Assembly (NCBI RefSeq): GCF_018130145.1
Contig: NZ_JAFCMB010000034.1
Span: forward strand, 1 to 45,651
DNA length: 45,651 nucleotides
Direction of reading: 5' to 3'
DNA from: Bradyrhizobium sp. AUGA SZCCT0176
GTDB taxonomy: Bacteria > Pseudomonadota > Alphaproteobacteria > Rhizobiales > Xanthobacteraceae
A model generated the notes under the pieces. The model saw only the letters and a program-made list of their open reading frames with translations. It made no database searches and was not told the DNA's origin. The translations under genes and the position numbers were made by a program. Shown here piece by piece: positions 8,179 to 16,546 of this stretch; position 1 is the stretch's first letter; each line of letters begins with the position of its first letter.

Positions 8179-9168
8179 TCAGTTCCCCGCCTTCTTTTCC
8201 AGCCGCATCAGCATCAGCCGGGCGGCCGACAAGACGAAGAACGTCAGCACGAACAAGAGCAGGCCGAGCAGGATCAGGCCGGACTGGTGCAGGCCGTCGC
8301 TCTCGGCGAATTCGCTGGCGATCGCCGCCGAGATCGTGGTGCCCGGCGCGAAGATCGAGGATGAGATCTTGAACGAGTTGCCGATGATGAAGGTGACCGC
8401 CATGGTTTCGCCGAGCGCGCGGCCGAGCGCCAGCATCACGCCGCCGATCACGCCGACCCTTGTGTAGGGGATCACCACGTTGCGGACGACTTCCCAGGTG
8501 GTGCAGCCGACGCCGTAGGCGGCTTCCTTCAGCACCGGCGGCACCGTCTTGAAGACGTCGACCGAGATCGAGGTGATGAAAGGCAGCACCATGATCGCAA
8601 GGATCAGCGCGGCGTTGAACAGGCTGAGATAAGACGGGGGACCTGCGAAGATGGTGCCGAGAACCGGGACGCCGTCGAAGATGCTGATCATGAACGGCTG
8701 GAACGAGTTGGCCAAAAACGGGCCCAGCACGAAGAAGCCCCACATGCCGTAGATGATCGAGGGAATGCCGGCGAGCAGTTCGACCGCGAGCCCGATCGGA
8801 CGGCGCAGCCAGATCGGACAGATCTCGGTCAGGAACACCGCAATGCCGATACCGACCGGAATGGCGATCATCATCGCGATCACGGAGGTGATCAGCGTGC
8901 CGTAGATCGGCCCGAGCGCGCCCAGCACCGGCGGATCGGCTGATGGCGCCCAGCGCGAGGTGAACAGGAACGAGAAGCCGTATTCCCTGATCGCAGGCCA
9001 GGCGCCCACGATCAGCGATAAGATGATGCCGCCGAGAATGAGCAGCACCGAGATCGCACAGGCGCGCGTGAGCCAATAGAAGGTAACGTCACCAAGCTTG
9101 AAGGCGCTGAGGGCCCTGGCGCGATCGTAAGGTCCTGCAGCTTCCATCACGTCGCTCTGAACGGCCAT
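8179..9168 (-). CDS. pstC: Phosphate ABC transporter permease PstC
   Basis: A 329-residue inner-membrane permease partner of PstA, with a hydrophobic first helix at about 35-58 and five more downstream. The EAA loop is KEAAYGVGCTTWEVVRNVV, and GRALGETMAV in the late helix is typical of PstC. I begin at the ATG at 9168 (MAVQSDVMEAAG). The frame is open to 9363, but the extra 65 residues read through the hairpin-rich pstS-pstC spacer and have no family resemblance. pstC is separated from pstS by 255 bp of structured spacer, unlike the tight pstC-A-B junctions. Confidence 0.94.
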   Translation of the reverse strand: MAVQSDVMEAAGPYDRARALSAFKLGDVTFYWLTRACAISVLLILGGIILSLIVGAWPAIREYGFSFLFTSRWAPSADPPVLGALGPIYGTLITSVIAMMIAIPVGIGIAVFLTEICPIWLRRPIGLAVELLAGIPSIIYGMWGFFVLGPFLANSFQPFMISIFDGVPVLGTIFAGPPSYLSLFNAALILAIMVLPFITSISVDVFKTVPPVLKEAAYGVGCTTWEVVRNVVIPYTRVGVIGGVMLALGRALGETMAVTFIIGNSFKISSSIFAPGTTISAAIASEFAESDGLHQSGLILLGLLLFVLTFFVLSAARLMLMRLEKKAGN

Positions 9169-9239
9169 GTCTGCCACGCCAATCCCCTGTACTGTATAGC
9201 CCAACTGCCCCGGACCCGGCGCCGGTTTTGCACCGGACT

Positions 9240-9281
9240 CTTGAACCAAGACCCCTGTCGGCCAAGACCTTGTCGACCAAG
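9240..9281. repeat. Imperfect short tandem repeat in the pstS-pstC spacer
   Basis: On the minus strand three imperfect units of the form G(A/T)CTTGG(T/C)CGACA(A/G)GG follow one another with a period of 15-16 bases (CCAAG copies on the plus strand at 9246, 9262 and 9277). Similar CTTGG-centred arrays with an exact 12-bp period occur at 13196 and 38969. Confidence 0.55.
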
Positions 9282-9312
9282 TCACTCGGCAAACCAGACC
9301 CGCCCGTATTCG

Positions 9313-9409
9313 CCCTCCTGCCCGGAGGGAAAGACCCAACCCGGAAAGACCCGGGTTGGGCAAAGTGGGAGCACGCTCCCATTGTCGCCGGGCCGGAACG
9401 CCGCCCGGC
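9313..9409 (-). promoter_or_regulatory. Series of four hairpins between pstS and pstC
   Basis: Perfect inverted repeats follow one another after the pstS stop: 9387-9393/9403-9409 (GCCGGGC), 9366-9371/9376-9381 (TGGGAG), a strong 10-bp stem 9335-9344/9351-9360 (CCCAACCCGG), and 9313-9318/9324-9329 (CCCTCC). The strong stem is followed on the minus strand by TCTTTCCC, not a full U-tract. Such structures commonly protect the upstream message or end part of the transcripts, which would give more PstS than permease; here this is inference. Confidence 0.6.
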
Positions 9410-9423
9410 TCTTGTTCTTAAGT

Positions 9424-10434
9424 TCAGCTCTTGATCTCGGCGGTCCAGGTCTTTTCGATCAGCTTGACCACGGAGTCCGGCATCGGGATGTAGTCGAGCT
9501 CCTCAGCCATCTTGCCGCCCTTCTCGAACGACCATTTGAAGAACTTGATGGCTTCCTGGGACGCGGCCTTATCGGTCGCGGACTTGTGCATCAGGATGAA
9601 GGTCGCGGCGGTGATCGGCCACGAGGTTTCGCCGGGCTGGTCGGTGAGGATCACGTAGTAGCCGGGCGCCTTCGCCCAGTCGGCGTTGGCCGCAGCAGCC
9701 TGGAACGAGGCTACCGTCGGCTGCACGGTCTTGCCTGCCTTGTTGACCATCGCGGCATAGGTCAGCTTGTTCTGCTTGGCGTAGGCGTACTCGACGTAGC
9801 CGATCGCGTTCTTGGTCTGGCCGATGTTGCCGGCAACGCCTTCATTGCCCTTGGCGCCAACGCCCGTCGGCCATTCGACCGCGGTGCCGAGACCGACCTT
9901 GGCCTTCCACTCGGCGTTCGACTTCGACAGATAGTCGGTGAAGTTGAAGGTGGTGCCCGAACCGTCGGAGCGGCGGACCACGGTGATGGCGTCGGTCGGC
10001 AGCTTCAGCTTCGGATTGAGCTTGGCAATCGCGGGATCGTCCCACTTCTTGATCTTGCCGAGATAGATGTCGCCGAGCACTTCGCCCGAGAGCACGAGTT
10101 CGCCCGACTTGATGCCTTCGAGGTTCACGACGGGGACGATCGCGCCCATCACCATCGGCCACTGCACGAGGCCATCCTTTTCGAGGGCCTCAGCCTTCAG
10201 CGGCGCATCGGTGGCGCCGAAGGTCACGGTCTTGGCCAGGATCTGCTTGATGCCGGCGCCGGAGCCGATCGACTGGTAGTTCAGACCGTTGCCGGTCTCC
10301 TTTTTGTAGGCATCGGCCCACTTGGAATAGACCGGGAACGGGAAGGTGGCGCCTGCGCCGGTGATATCGGCGGCGAATGCCGAGGTCGAGGCGGCGACGA
10401 GGCCTGCCGCGACGATTGTCTTGATGAAATTCAT
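9424..10434 (-). CDS. pstS: Periplasmic phosphate-binding protein PstS
   Basis: A 336-residue substrate-binding protein of the Pst system. The N-terminus is a standard Sec signal peptide (MNFIKTIVAAGLVAAS...) with likely cleavage after AFA at about residue 22. The phosphate-binding loops are clear: TGAGATFPFPVYSKW, YQSIGSGAGIKQ and VRRSDGSGTTFNF. The start is the ATG at 10434, because the frame upstream to 10557 crosses the Pho box and would hide the signal peptide. It is the first pst gene, about 100 bp downstream of a perfect Pho box, so phosphate starvation should induce it. Confidence 0.97.
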   Translation of the reverse strand: MNFIKTIVAAGLVAASTSAFAADITGAGATFPFPVYSKWADAYKKETGNGLNYQSIGSGAGIKQILAKTVTFGATDAPLKAEALEKDGLVQWPMVMGAIVPVVNLEGIKSGELVLSGEVLGDIYLGKIKKWDDPAIAKLNPKLKLPTDAITVVRRSDGSGTTFNFTDYLSKSNAEWKAKVGLGTAVEWPTGVGAKGNEGVAGNIGQTKNAIGYVEYAYAKQNKLTYAAMVNKAGKTVQPTVASFQAAAANADWAKAPGYYVILTDQPGETSWPITAATFILMHKSATDKAASQEAIKFFKWSFEKGGKMAEELDYIPMPDSVVKLIEKTWTAEIKS

Positions 10435-10533
10435 GGCTGGTCTCCATCTGGTGAGCGAAGCGCCTGTTAACGCCCGATCGCGCTCACGCCGCATCCGTTT
10501 AGGTGCGGTCAATAGAGCTTTTACGAAGGTTCG

Positions 10534-10551
10534 ATGACAGTTGGATGACAG
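10534..10551 (-). promoter_or_regulatory. Pho box upstream of pstS
   Basis: On the minus strand the sequence is CTGTCAT-CCAA-CTGTCAT: two identical 7-mers separated by 4 bases, an exact match to the PhoB-binding direct-repeat pattern. It lies 100 bp before the pstS start and 27 bp past the end of phoR, so pstS has its own PhoB-dependent promoter separate from phoR. No second site of this quality was seen in the block. Confidence 0.93.
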
Positions 10552-10577
10552 ACTCAAGCGATTGGAATCGCTAGAGT

Positions 10578-11912
10578 TTAAGTCCCTGCCGGGGGTTTCG
10601 CCTGGGGAAAGCAGGCGGTAAAAGTGGCCCCGTTTTTGGGCACGCTTTCGATCAAAAGCCGGCCGCGATGGCGGTTAACAATATGTTTCACCAAGGATAA
10701 ACCGAGCCCGGTTCCACCCTGCGCCCGGCTGTCGCCGACATCGACCCGGTAGAACCGCTCGGTCAGCCGCGGCAGATGCTCCGGGGCAATTCCGGGCCCG
10801 AAATCGCGCACCAGGACGCGGACTTCCGGCGCGCCATCGGCGGAATTCGCATGCACCAGCGAGACGATGACCTTGCCGCCGGACGCGCCATATTTGAGCG
10901 CGTTCTCGATCAAATTTTCGAACAGCCGCAGCAGCTCCTCGCGATCGCCCGCGATCGTCACCGGCAGCTCCGGCAGATCGATCTCGATGGCGACCTGGCG
11001 TTCATGCGCCAGCGGCTCCAGCCCGTCGGCGACCTGGCGGATGATGGGCACGATGTCGACCGAGGTATCGGGCCGAACATGCGCCGACAATTCGACCCGC
11101 GACAGCGACAAGAGATCGTCGATCAGCCGCGCCATGCGCGTCGCCTGCGCGTGCATGATCCCGAGAAAGCGCTCGCGCGCCTTGACGTCATCCTTGGCAG
11201 GCCCCTGCAGCGTATCGATGAAACCGGACAGGGCGGCGAGCGGCGTACGCAGTTCGTGGCTGGCATTGGCGACGAAATCGGCGCGCATCTCCTCGACCCG
11301 GCGCAGCGGCGTCTGATCGTGGAACGTCATCAGCATGCACTTGTCGGCGCCGCCGAACAGCGTCGGCACCGGCACCGGCGTGATGATCAGCTCCATCCAG
11401 CGGTCGACCGGCACATGGTCGAGATAGGTCGCGCGGCGCGGCTCGCTGGTCGCGATCGCCTCGCGCAGGGCGGTGATGATTTCGGGCGAGCGAAGCGCGA
11501 ACTGGGCAAGCTCGTTCTTGCGCAAAGCGGGGGCAAGCTGGGCTGCCGCAGCATTGAGATGGATCACGCGGCCGGCGCGGTCGAGCAGCACGGCCGGATC
11601 CGGCATGCCGGCCACGACGGCGCTGACGGCGGCGGCTTCGACCGGATTGACGCCGCGAACGTCTTCGCGCGAGGTGGCCGTATCATGCAGCCGCCATGGC
11701 ACCAGGGCTGCGGCGGCAATGCAGATGAAGGCCGCAACGGCGCGCGCCACCCCGAGTTCGCCGGTCGCAACGAATACCGACAAAGCGAGGCCCGCGACCA
11801 GCAGGATAATGGCCGAATGCCGTAACCGGTCGGACCATGGGGCAAAATAGGAGGAGGAAGAGGAGGAATCGTCTATCGCCATTGTTGGCTTTGTTCCCTC
11901 TGTCTTTTGCAT
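10578..11912 (-). CDS. phoR: Phosphate-regulon sensor histidine kinase PhoR
   Basis: A 444-residue membrane histidine kinase that phosphorylates PhoB. Two transmembrane helices (about 33-50 and 55-73) join directly with almost no periplasmic loop, as expected for PhoR, which senses through Pst/PhoU. A PAS domain covers about 95-200, the HisKA domain carries phospho-acceptor His219 (ANASHELRTPLAAL), and the ATPase domain has NLIENALKYG, FGPGIAPEHLPRL and GGTGLGLSLVKHI. An ATG at 11882 is an alternative start with GAGGG further upstream. The start is 13 bp after the preceding membrane-protein gene, so the two are probably co-transcribed. Confidence 0.94.
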   Translation of the reverse strand: MQKTEGTKPTMAIDDSSSSSSYFAPWSDRLRHSAIILLVAGLALSVFVATGELGVARAVAAFICIAAAALVPWRLHDTATSREDVRGVNPVEAAAVSAVVAGMPDPAVLLDRAGRVIHLNAAAAQLAPALRKNELAQFALRSPEIITALREAIATSEPRRATYLDHVPVDRWMELIITPVPVPTLFGGADKCMLMTFHDQTPLRRVEEMRADFVANASHELRTPLAALSGFIDTLQGPAKDDVKARERFLGIMHAQATRMARLIDDLLSLSRVELSAHVRPDTSVDIVPIIRQVADGLEPLAHERQVAIEIDLPELPVTIAGDREELLRLFENLIENALKYGASGGKVIVSLVHANSADGAPEVRVLVRDFGPGIAPEHLPRLTERFYRVDVGDSRAQGGTGLGLSLVKHIVNRHRGRLLIESVPKNGATFTACFPQAKPPAGT

Positions 11913-11925
11913 CTTTTACGCGCTT

Positions 11926-12981
11926 TCAGGCGCCGGTGTCTCCACGCTCGCGCACATAGACGGCCTCACGTCTCGGCTCGGCGTCGGGGCCAGGCGCCAA
12001 CTGGCGCAGGCGCTTCGACCGCGCACCCAGGATAACCTCCCGAAGCGTCAGCAAGATTACAGATATGACAAAAGGCGCAATATAATAGAGGACCCGGAAC
12101 AGCAGCATCCCGGCCAGCAAATCCTCCCGGTCCATCTGCGAGAGGCCGACCAGCATGGCGGCATCGAAGACGCCGAGCCCGCCAGGGGAATGGCTGGCGA
12201 AACCCAGCAGCGTCGCCGAGACGAAGATGACCGCGACGAAGATAAAGTCGACATTGGACTCGCCCGGCACCAGCATATACATCGCCAGCGCGCAGAACCC
12301 GAGGTCGACGATGCCGATGCCGATCTGCAGCAGCGTCAGCGGCCCGCCCGGCAGCGTCACGCTCCAGGGTCCACGGCCGACCCCGCGGGGCTGGCTCCAG
12401 ACCCAGACCACATAGCCGACGAGGCCGGCGATAATCGCAAACGCCAGGGCACGGTTGAGCCAGGCCGGCAACTGATCGATCGAAGCTGCGGCTTCCGGAT
12501 GATAGGCGATGCCCAGCCCGAGCACGGCGGCGTTGCCGAGCCAGAAGGTGAGCCCGGCCAAGAAGCAGATCTTGGCGACGTCGATCGCGTTCAGACCCCA
12601 GGCCGAATAAATCCGGTAGCGCACCGCGCCGCCGGTGAAGACGCTGGCGCCGACATTGTGGCCGATCGAATAGGAGGTGAAGGCGGCAAGCGCGGTGACG
12701 CGGTAGGGGATGTGGGTGTGGCCGATCGCCCGCACCGCAAACAGATCGTAGAAGGTCAGCGTGAAGTAACCCGCGCCCACGAACAGCGCCGCCAGCACGA
12801 TCTGGCGTGGTTCCGTGCTCTTGATGGCCTCGATCACCTCGTTGGAGTCGATGCCCCGCAGCATGTGATAGAGCACGTAGCACGCGGTTCCGATGACCGC
12901 GATACTGATCACAACCCCGAGCTTATGCAGGACCTGCTTCTGGCGCAGAAACGAAATCGCCCTGCGTATTGCTTCCAGCAT
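11926..12981 (-). CDS. YbhN/MprF-like (LPG synthase TM-domain) membrane protein
   Basis: A 351-residue integral membrane protein with roughly eight transmembrane helices, matching the membrane half of MprF (UPF0104/YbhN family, lysylphosphatidylglycerol flippase fold). Family features include AAFTSYSIGHNVG, GGAVRYRIYSAWGL and the late SHSPGGLGVFDAAML. The cytoplasmic aminoacyl-lipid synthase domain of full MprF is absent: the protein ends in a charged tail (RREAVYVRERGDTGA). A lipid-transport role is therefore possible but unproven. It lies 13 bp upstream of phoR, so phosphate stress might influence its expression, or it may supply phoR with a promoter. Confidence 0.85.
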   Translation of the reverse strand: MLEAIRRAISFLRQKQVLHKLGVVISIAVIGTACYVLYHMLRGIDSNEVIEAIKSTEPRQIVLAALFVGAGYFTLTFYDLFAVRAIGHTHIPYRVTALAAFTSYSIGHNVGASVFTGGAVRYRIYSAWGLNAIDVAKICFLAGLTFWLGNAAVLGLGIAYHPEAAASIDQLPAWLNRALAFAIIAGLVGYVVWVWSQPRGVGRGPWSVTLPGGPLTLLQIGIGIVDLGFCALAMYMLVPGESNVDFIFVAVIFVSATLLGFASHSPGGLGVFDAAMLVGLSQMDREDLLAGMLLFRVLYYIAPFVISVILLTLREVILGARSKRLRQLAPGPDAEPRREAVYVRERGDTGA

Positions 12982-13195
12982 CTAGACCTCGAATTGCGAT
13001 CCCGCGACGACGGCAACGGTGCGAATTCCGCCGACGCTCCGCTGCTCCCTAGGCACTCCAGTAGCGCGTTTTGGGCCGGAGTGGAATTCGTCTAACGACA
13101 ATAAAACGCGGTTCTTCAATCTATTAGGCGGAATTGATGACAGTGGATGCACAGTTTTGCTGCATTCTGCGCGCCCAAATCGGGCTCCGGCCGGG

Positions 13196-13231
13196 TCCCT
13201 TGGGCAATCCCTTGACCAATCCCTTGGGCTG
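13196..13231. repeat. Three-copy 12-bp tandem repeat
   Basis: TCCCTTG recurs at 13196, 13208 and 13220, giving three units of an exact 12-bp period (CAAGGGATTGGT-like on the minus strand). It lies just downstream of the 98-residue membrane protein gene, in a 272-bp spacer that otherwise shows no gene. A second array with the same period and related CTTGG core is at 38969. Confidence 0.6.
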
Positions 13232-13253
13232 GAAGGGGTCATGCCGGGGCGTT

Positions 13254-13550
13254 TCAAGCCGCGGGCGCACTGCGGGAGACCACCCAGTCCCGCAGCCACG
13301 ACCCCACCGCGCAGCCGCAAAGATAGAGCGCAAACATGATCAGTCCGAGGTCGAGCCAATAGCCAAACCGGCCGGGAACCACGCGCGAAAGCGCGGCCGC
13401 GACCAGCACGACCGCCAACGCCGCCAGCCACCGCTTCCAGTTTTTCGATACGCCCTCGCCGTGCTGAACGATGGAAATCCAGCCCATCGCCAGCCCAAGC
13501 AGCAGCGAGCCCAACAGCCAGCCCCAGAAGAACGTCGTCAGATAGGCCAT
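13254..13550 (-). CDS. Small membrane protein of unknown function
   Basis: A 98-residue protein with three hydrophobic stretches (about 5-25, 42-60 and 67-88) and short charged links. The first has a WGWLLGSLLLGLAMGW glycine-rich helix. I do not recognise a family with confidence. It starts 2 bp after the stop of the OmpA/BON gene on the same strand, so the two are almost certainly one operon, and a shared role in the cell envelope is a fair guess. It has no signal peptide beyond the first membrane helix. Confidence 0.75.
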   Translation of the reverse strand: MAYLTTFFWGWLLGSLLLGLAMGWISIVQHGEGVSKNWKRWLAALAVVLVAAALSRVVPGRFGYWLDLGLIMFALYLCGCAVGSWLRDWVVSRSAPAA

Positions 13551-13552
13551 CC

Positions 13553-14947
13553 TTACCTCACCACGAAATCGATGCGGCGGTTCTGCGCCTTGCCCTGGTC
13601 GGTATCATTGCCGGCGATCGGCTGTGTGCTGCCATAGCCGACCGACGTGAAACGGTTCGCGGGCAGTCCGGCCTTGACCAGGTAATCGGTGACCGCCTGG
13701 GCGCGCTTCTCCGAGAGCGCCTGATTGGCGGGTTCCTCGCCGTCGGAATCGGTATGTCCGACGACCTCGATATTGGCGTTCGGGCAGCGCAATGCGGTCT
13801 CGATCAGCCGGTCGAGCAGCCCGGCGGAATCCGCCACGATGTCGGCCTTCCCCGATTCGAACCGGATCCTGGCCTTGCCGAGCAGATCGGTAAACAGCTG
13901 CTGGCAGACCGTGGGATCGACCGGCGCCGCGGTCGGTTTGACCGAGATTTCAGGCTTGAATTGCCAGCCCTGCGGAAACTCCTTGCCAAGGCCGGCTCGG
14001 ATCTGGGTCGCGGCCGCCTCGTAAAGCGCATCGCCCGACAGTTTCACCTCGCGGTCGCTGACCACGAGCGTCCCGGTCGACAGCCGCGACAGCGCGCCGA
14101 GCGCCGGCACGACGGCGGCGGCAAATCCTGATGGCGCGCCGATACTCGCCTTCAGGTTGTCGACGACTTTCTCGCTGAAGAATTTGCGGCCCGCCGCCGC
14201 CACCAGTGCAGCATGGGCGTTGTTGTCCGGCACATAGCCGGTCAGCGTCAGCGTCACCGCGACCGGATCCTTGTAGGCCTGGAAGATGTAGGGCGGCGCC
14301 TTGACGTCGTTGGCCGCGACCGAATAGCCCTCCGGGAGATTTTTCAGCGCGGCGGCGATGGCTTCGCGGCCGCCAAGTTCACGCGCCATCCCTGACAGCG
14401 TGACCTTGTTGTCCGACAGCGTGATCTTTCCGTCCTTCAGTTTAGCGATCTGGTCGAGCAACAGCAGCGCGGCATTGTCGAAGCGCTGCGGCGCTCCGCG
14501 CGCCAGATTCATCCGGTCGGAGACTTCGACGCCACCGAGCATCGCGCGCGCGGCTTCCATGAGCTTGCTCTTGCTCGAAGGCAGCGGCGAACTGCCGCCC
14601 AGCGTCACCCGGACGACGTCGCGTTCAGCCGACCACACGAACGGCTTGGCTTCGGGAACGAGGCGGGTTTCGTCGTTGACCAGCCGCACGCCCGGCACCG
14701 CATCCACCGACGCAACCGCGCTCAGCCGGCCCTCTTCCGAGAATGCTTCGGCCGCAAACGTCACGTCGCGGCCCGCAACCGCTATTCGCCTTTTGTCGAG
14801 GACGGTATCCTTGAGCGCCGTGGTAGAACGTTGCGCCAGGTCTGCTTCCAGCGGTGCGGTGCTGGTCCAGGCGGCGAGAGCCCAAAGGATGACGAACGGA
14901 ATCACACCCGGCCACCATTTGCCACTCCACCTGAAAAGTCCGTGCAT
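13553..14947 (-). CDS. OmpA-family envelope protein with BON-like repeats
   Basis: A 464-residue protein anchored by one N-terminal transmembrane helix (about 12-30, VIPFVILWALAAW). The periplasmic part has BON-like segments in the middle, for example around DGKITLSDNKVTLSGMARE and TGTLVVSDREVKLSGDALY. The last ~110 residues are an OmpA/MotB peptidoglycan-binding domain (IRFESGKADI, VVGHTDSDGEEPANQALSEKRA, NRRIDFVV). The layout recalls mycobacterial ArfA (BON plus OmpA). The ATG at 14947 is preferred; the longer frame runs through an inverted repeat. Likely role: a tether between inner membrane and cell wall; exact job unknown. Confidence 0.88.
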   Translation of the reverse strand: MHGLFRWSGKWWPGVIPFVILWALAAWTSTAPLEADLAQRSTTALKDTVLDKRRIAVAGRDVTFAAEAFSEEGRLSAVASVDAVPGVRLVNDETRLVPEAKPFVWSAERDVVRVTLGGSSPLPSSKSKLMEAARAMLGGVEVSDRMNLARGAPQRFDNAALLLLDQIAKLKDGKITLSDNKVTLSGMARELGGREAIAAALKNLPEGYSVAANDVKAPPYIFQAYKDPVAVTLTLTGYVPDNNAHAALVAAAGRKFFSEKVVDNLKASIGAPSGFAAAVVPALGALSRLSTGTLVVSDREVKLSGDALYEAAATQIRAGLGKEFPQGWQFKPEISVKPTAAPVDPTVCQQLFTDLLGKARIRFESGKADIVADSAGLLDRLIETALRCPNANIEVVGHTDSDGEEPANQALSEKRAQAVTDYLVKAGLPANRFTSVGYGSTQPIAGNDTDQGKAQNRRIDFVVR

Positions 14948-14962
14948 TCGAGTTCCTAAAGG

Positions 14963-15041
14963 GCTAGTGCCCCCGTTTCCGAAGTTCGTCCGCTGTCGCG
15001 GCACCCTTGATACGAACTTCGGCAACAAGAGGGGCACTAGC
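14963..15041. repeat. Small element with nested inverted repeats
   Basis: Outer arms GCTAGTGCCCC (14963-14973) and GGGGCACTAGC (15031-15041) are perfect inverted copies, and inner arms CCGAAGTTCGT (14979-14989) and ACGAACTTCGG (15012-15022) nest inside. The 79-bp unit looks like a tiny transposon-like (MITE) element, but no target duplication is visible at its edges. It covers the region just upstream of the OmpA/BON start. Confidence 0.7.
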
Positions 15042-15068
15042 AAAACAACAAATTCCGGTGCCGCTTAT

Positions 15069-15121
15069 CGATTTGAAGTCCCTAATCGAATTCGCGGAGC
15101 CCGTGTAGGGACTTCAAATCG
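15069..15121. repeat. 16-bp perfect inverted repeat
   Basis: CGATTTGAAGTCCCTA (15069-15084) and TAGGGACTTCAAATCG (15106-15121) are perfect inverted copies round a 21-base loop. It lies between the divergent OmpA/BON and polysaccharide deacetylase genes, next to the nested element at 14963-15041. It could be a second mobile palindrome or a large operator. The rest of the 328-bp spacer shows no gene. Confidence 0.75.
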
Positions 15122-15275
15122 GCGGCGCCGGGAACAGAGAGAAAACAAACCCTTGCGGGGCTGTCAAACCCGAAATAACACAGAAGCGTCGGGGTGCGGA
15201 TATTTGCCCAGCTAACCGTTTATTCAACGGTCTGCCGCTAAGTTCGAAACGTAATGAAACAGGCGGCAAGTCCTG

Positions 15276-16334
15276 ATGAAAACGCTCCGCAACACCGTTA
15301 TCCGCGCCGGACTGGAGGCGCTTTACTTCTCGGGTGCGCACTATCTGCTGCGACCAATCTTCGCAGGTATCGGCGCAATTTTCATGCTGCACCATGTGCG
15401 CCCGCGCCGCGACGTGGAATTCCAGCCCAATTATCATCTCGAGGTCGAACCGGAATTCCTGCGCGCGGTGCTCGCGCATCTGCGGTCCCTCAACGTCGAC
15501 CTGGTTACCATGGACGAGGCGCATGCGCGGCTCTCCCAAGGCAATTTCGCTCGGCGCTTCGCCTGCTTCACCTTTGACGACGGTTATCGCGACAACCGCG
15601 ATTTCGCGTTGCCCGTGATGCGTGAATTCGACGCACCCATGACAGTCTACGTCACCAGCGATTTCGCCGAAGGCACCGGCCGGTTGTGGTGGGTTGCAAT
15701 GGAGCTGGCGCTCGCCAAGGCTTCCTCGATCGAGGTGCCGATCGGCGGCGTGGTTACCCGCCTCGATGCCTCGACGCCGGTTGCCAAGCAGCTCGCCTTC
15801 GACCGGCTGCACGAGTGGCTGCGTAGCCTGCCGGGCGAGCTCGACGTGCAACGCGAAATCTCCGCGCTATGCACCCGCTATGATGTGGACGAGACGAAGA
15901 TCGCCCGCGACCTCTGCATGTCCTGGGACGAGTTGAAGGCGTTTGCCGACGAACCGCTCGTGACCATCGGCGCGCATACAATCACGCATTGCAATCTGGC
16001 CAAGCAGACCGAGGCGACCGCCAGTTTCGAAATCGCCACCAGCCGGATGCGGATCGAGGCGGCGCTGCAACGCCCGGTGCTGCATCTTGCCTATCCCTAT
16101 GGCGACAAGATCGCCGCCGGGCAGCGGGAGTTCACACTCGCCAAGGCGGCTGGCTTCAAGACCGCGGTGACGACCCGGCCGGGCATGATCTTCCCGGAAA
16201 GCGCCGGTCATTTGACCGCGCTGCAGCGGGTCTCGCTCAACGGAAATTACCAGGACGAGCGCATCATCCCGGTGCTGACCTCCGGCGCCGCCACCGCGAT
16301 GTGGAACGGCTTCCGCCGCATCGACGCGGCTTAG
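15276..16334 (+). CDS. Polysaccharide deacetylase family protein (CE4/NodB-like)
   Basis: A 352-residue protein of the NodB/CE4 deacetylase superfamily. The metal-site motif TFDDGYRDN is at 99-107 and the metal histidines lie in IGAHTITH at 231-238 (H-T-x-T-H pattern). LHLAYPYGD near 266-274 is the third conserved strand. There is no signal peptide; the N-terminus is moderately hydrophobic (YLLRPIFAGIGAIFML), so it may be cytoplasmic or membrane-associated. The substrate is not readable from the sequence: surface polysaccharide or lipid-linked sugar are possibilities. It is a single gene on the plus strand with no evident Shine-Dalgarno sequence. Confidence 0.85.
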   Translation: MKTLRNTVIRAGLEALYFSGAHYLLRPIFAGIGAIFMLHHVRPRRDVEFQPNYHLEVEPEFLRAVLAHLRSLNVDLVTMDEAHARLSQGNFARRFACFTFDDGYRDNRDFALPVMREFDAPMTVYVTSDFAEGTGRLWWVAMELALAKASSIEVPIGGVVTRLDASTPVAKQLAFDRLHEWLRSLPGELDVQREISALCTRYDVDETKIARDLCMSWDELKAFADEPLVTIGAHTITHCNLAKQTEATASFEIATSRMRIEAALQRPVLHLAYPYGDKIAAGQREFTLAKAAGFKTAVTTRPGMIFPESAGHLTALQRVSLNGNYQDERIIPVLTSGAATAMWNGFRRIDAA

Positions 16335-16341
16335 CTGATTT

Positions 16342-16480
16342 CGTCGTTCCGGCGAAGGCCGGGACCCATAACCACCGTCGCTCATGATTACGAAGGCAAC
16401 TATCCATCGCCTTACTGATGGGCCGCAGCGTATGGGTCCCCCGATGCTCAATTGCGCATCTGAGCCTTCGCCGGGACGAC
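16342..16480. repeat. Palindromic intergenic repeat, family A copy 3
   Basis: Left arm from 16342 (CGTCGTTCCGGCGAAGGCCGG...CCCATAACC) is inverted near 16430-16480 (TATGGGTCCC ... CCTTCGCCGGGACGACGG). The right half carries an insertion of about 20 bases (CGATGCTCAATTGCGCATC), itself partly palindromic. The element lies between the deacetylase and the dehydrogenase, both on the plus strand. Confidence 0.85.
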
Positions 16481-16546
16481 GGTTGTTTCCTTGACTCGCC
16501 CTGCCCCCGCGCTCAAAACCGCTGCCAAGAGCAAAAGGAGGAACGC

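Noticed and set aside
15114..15851. 245-residue minus-strand frame opposite the deacetylase
   Set aside because: It overlaps the NodB-like gene with its TFDDG motif on the other strand; no recognisable domain.
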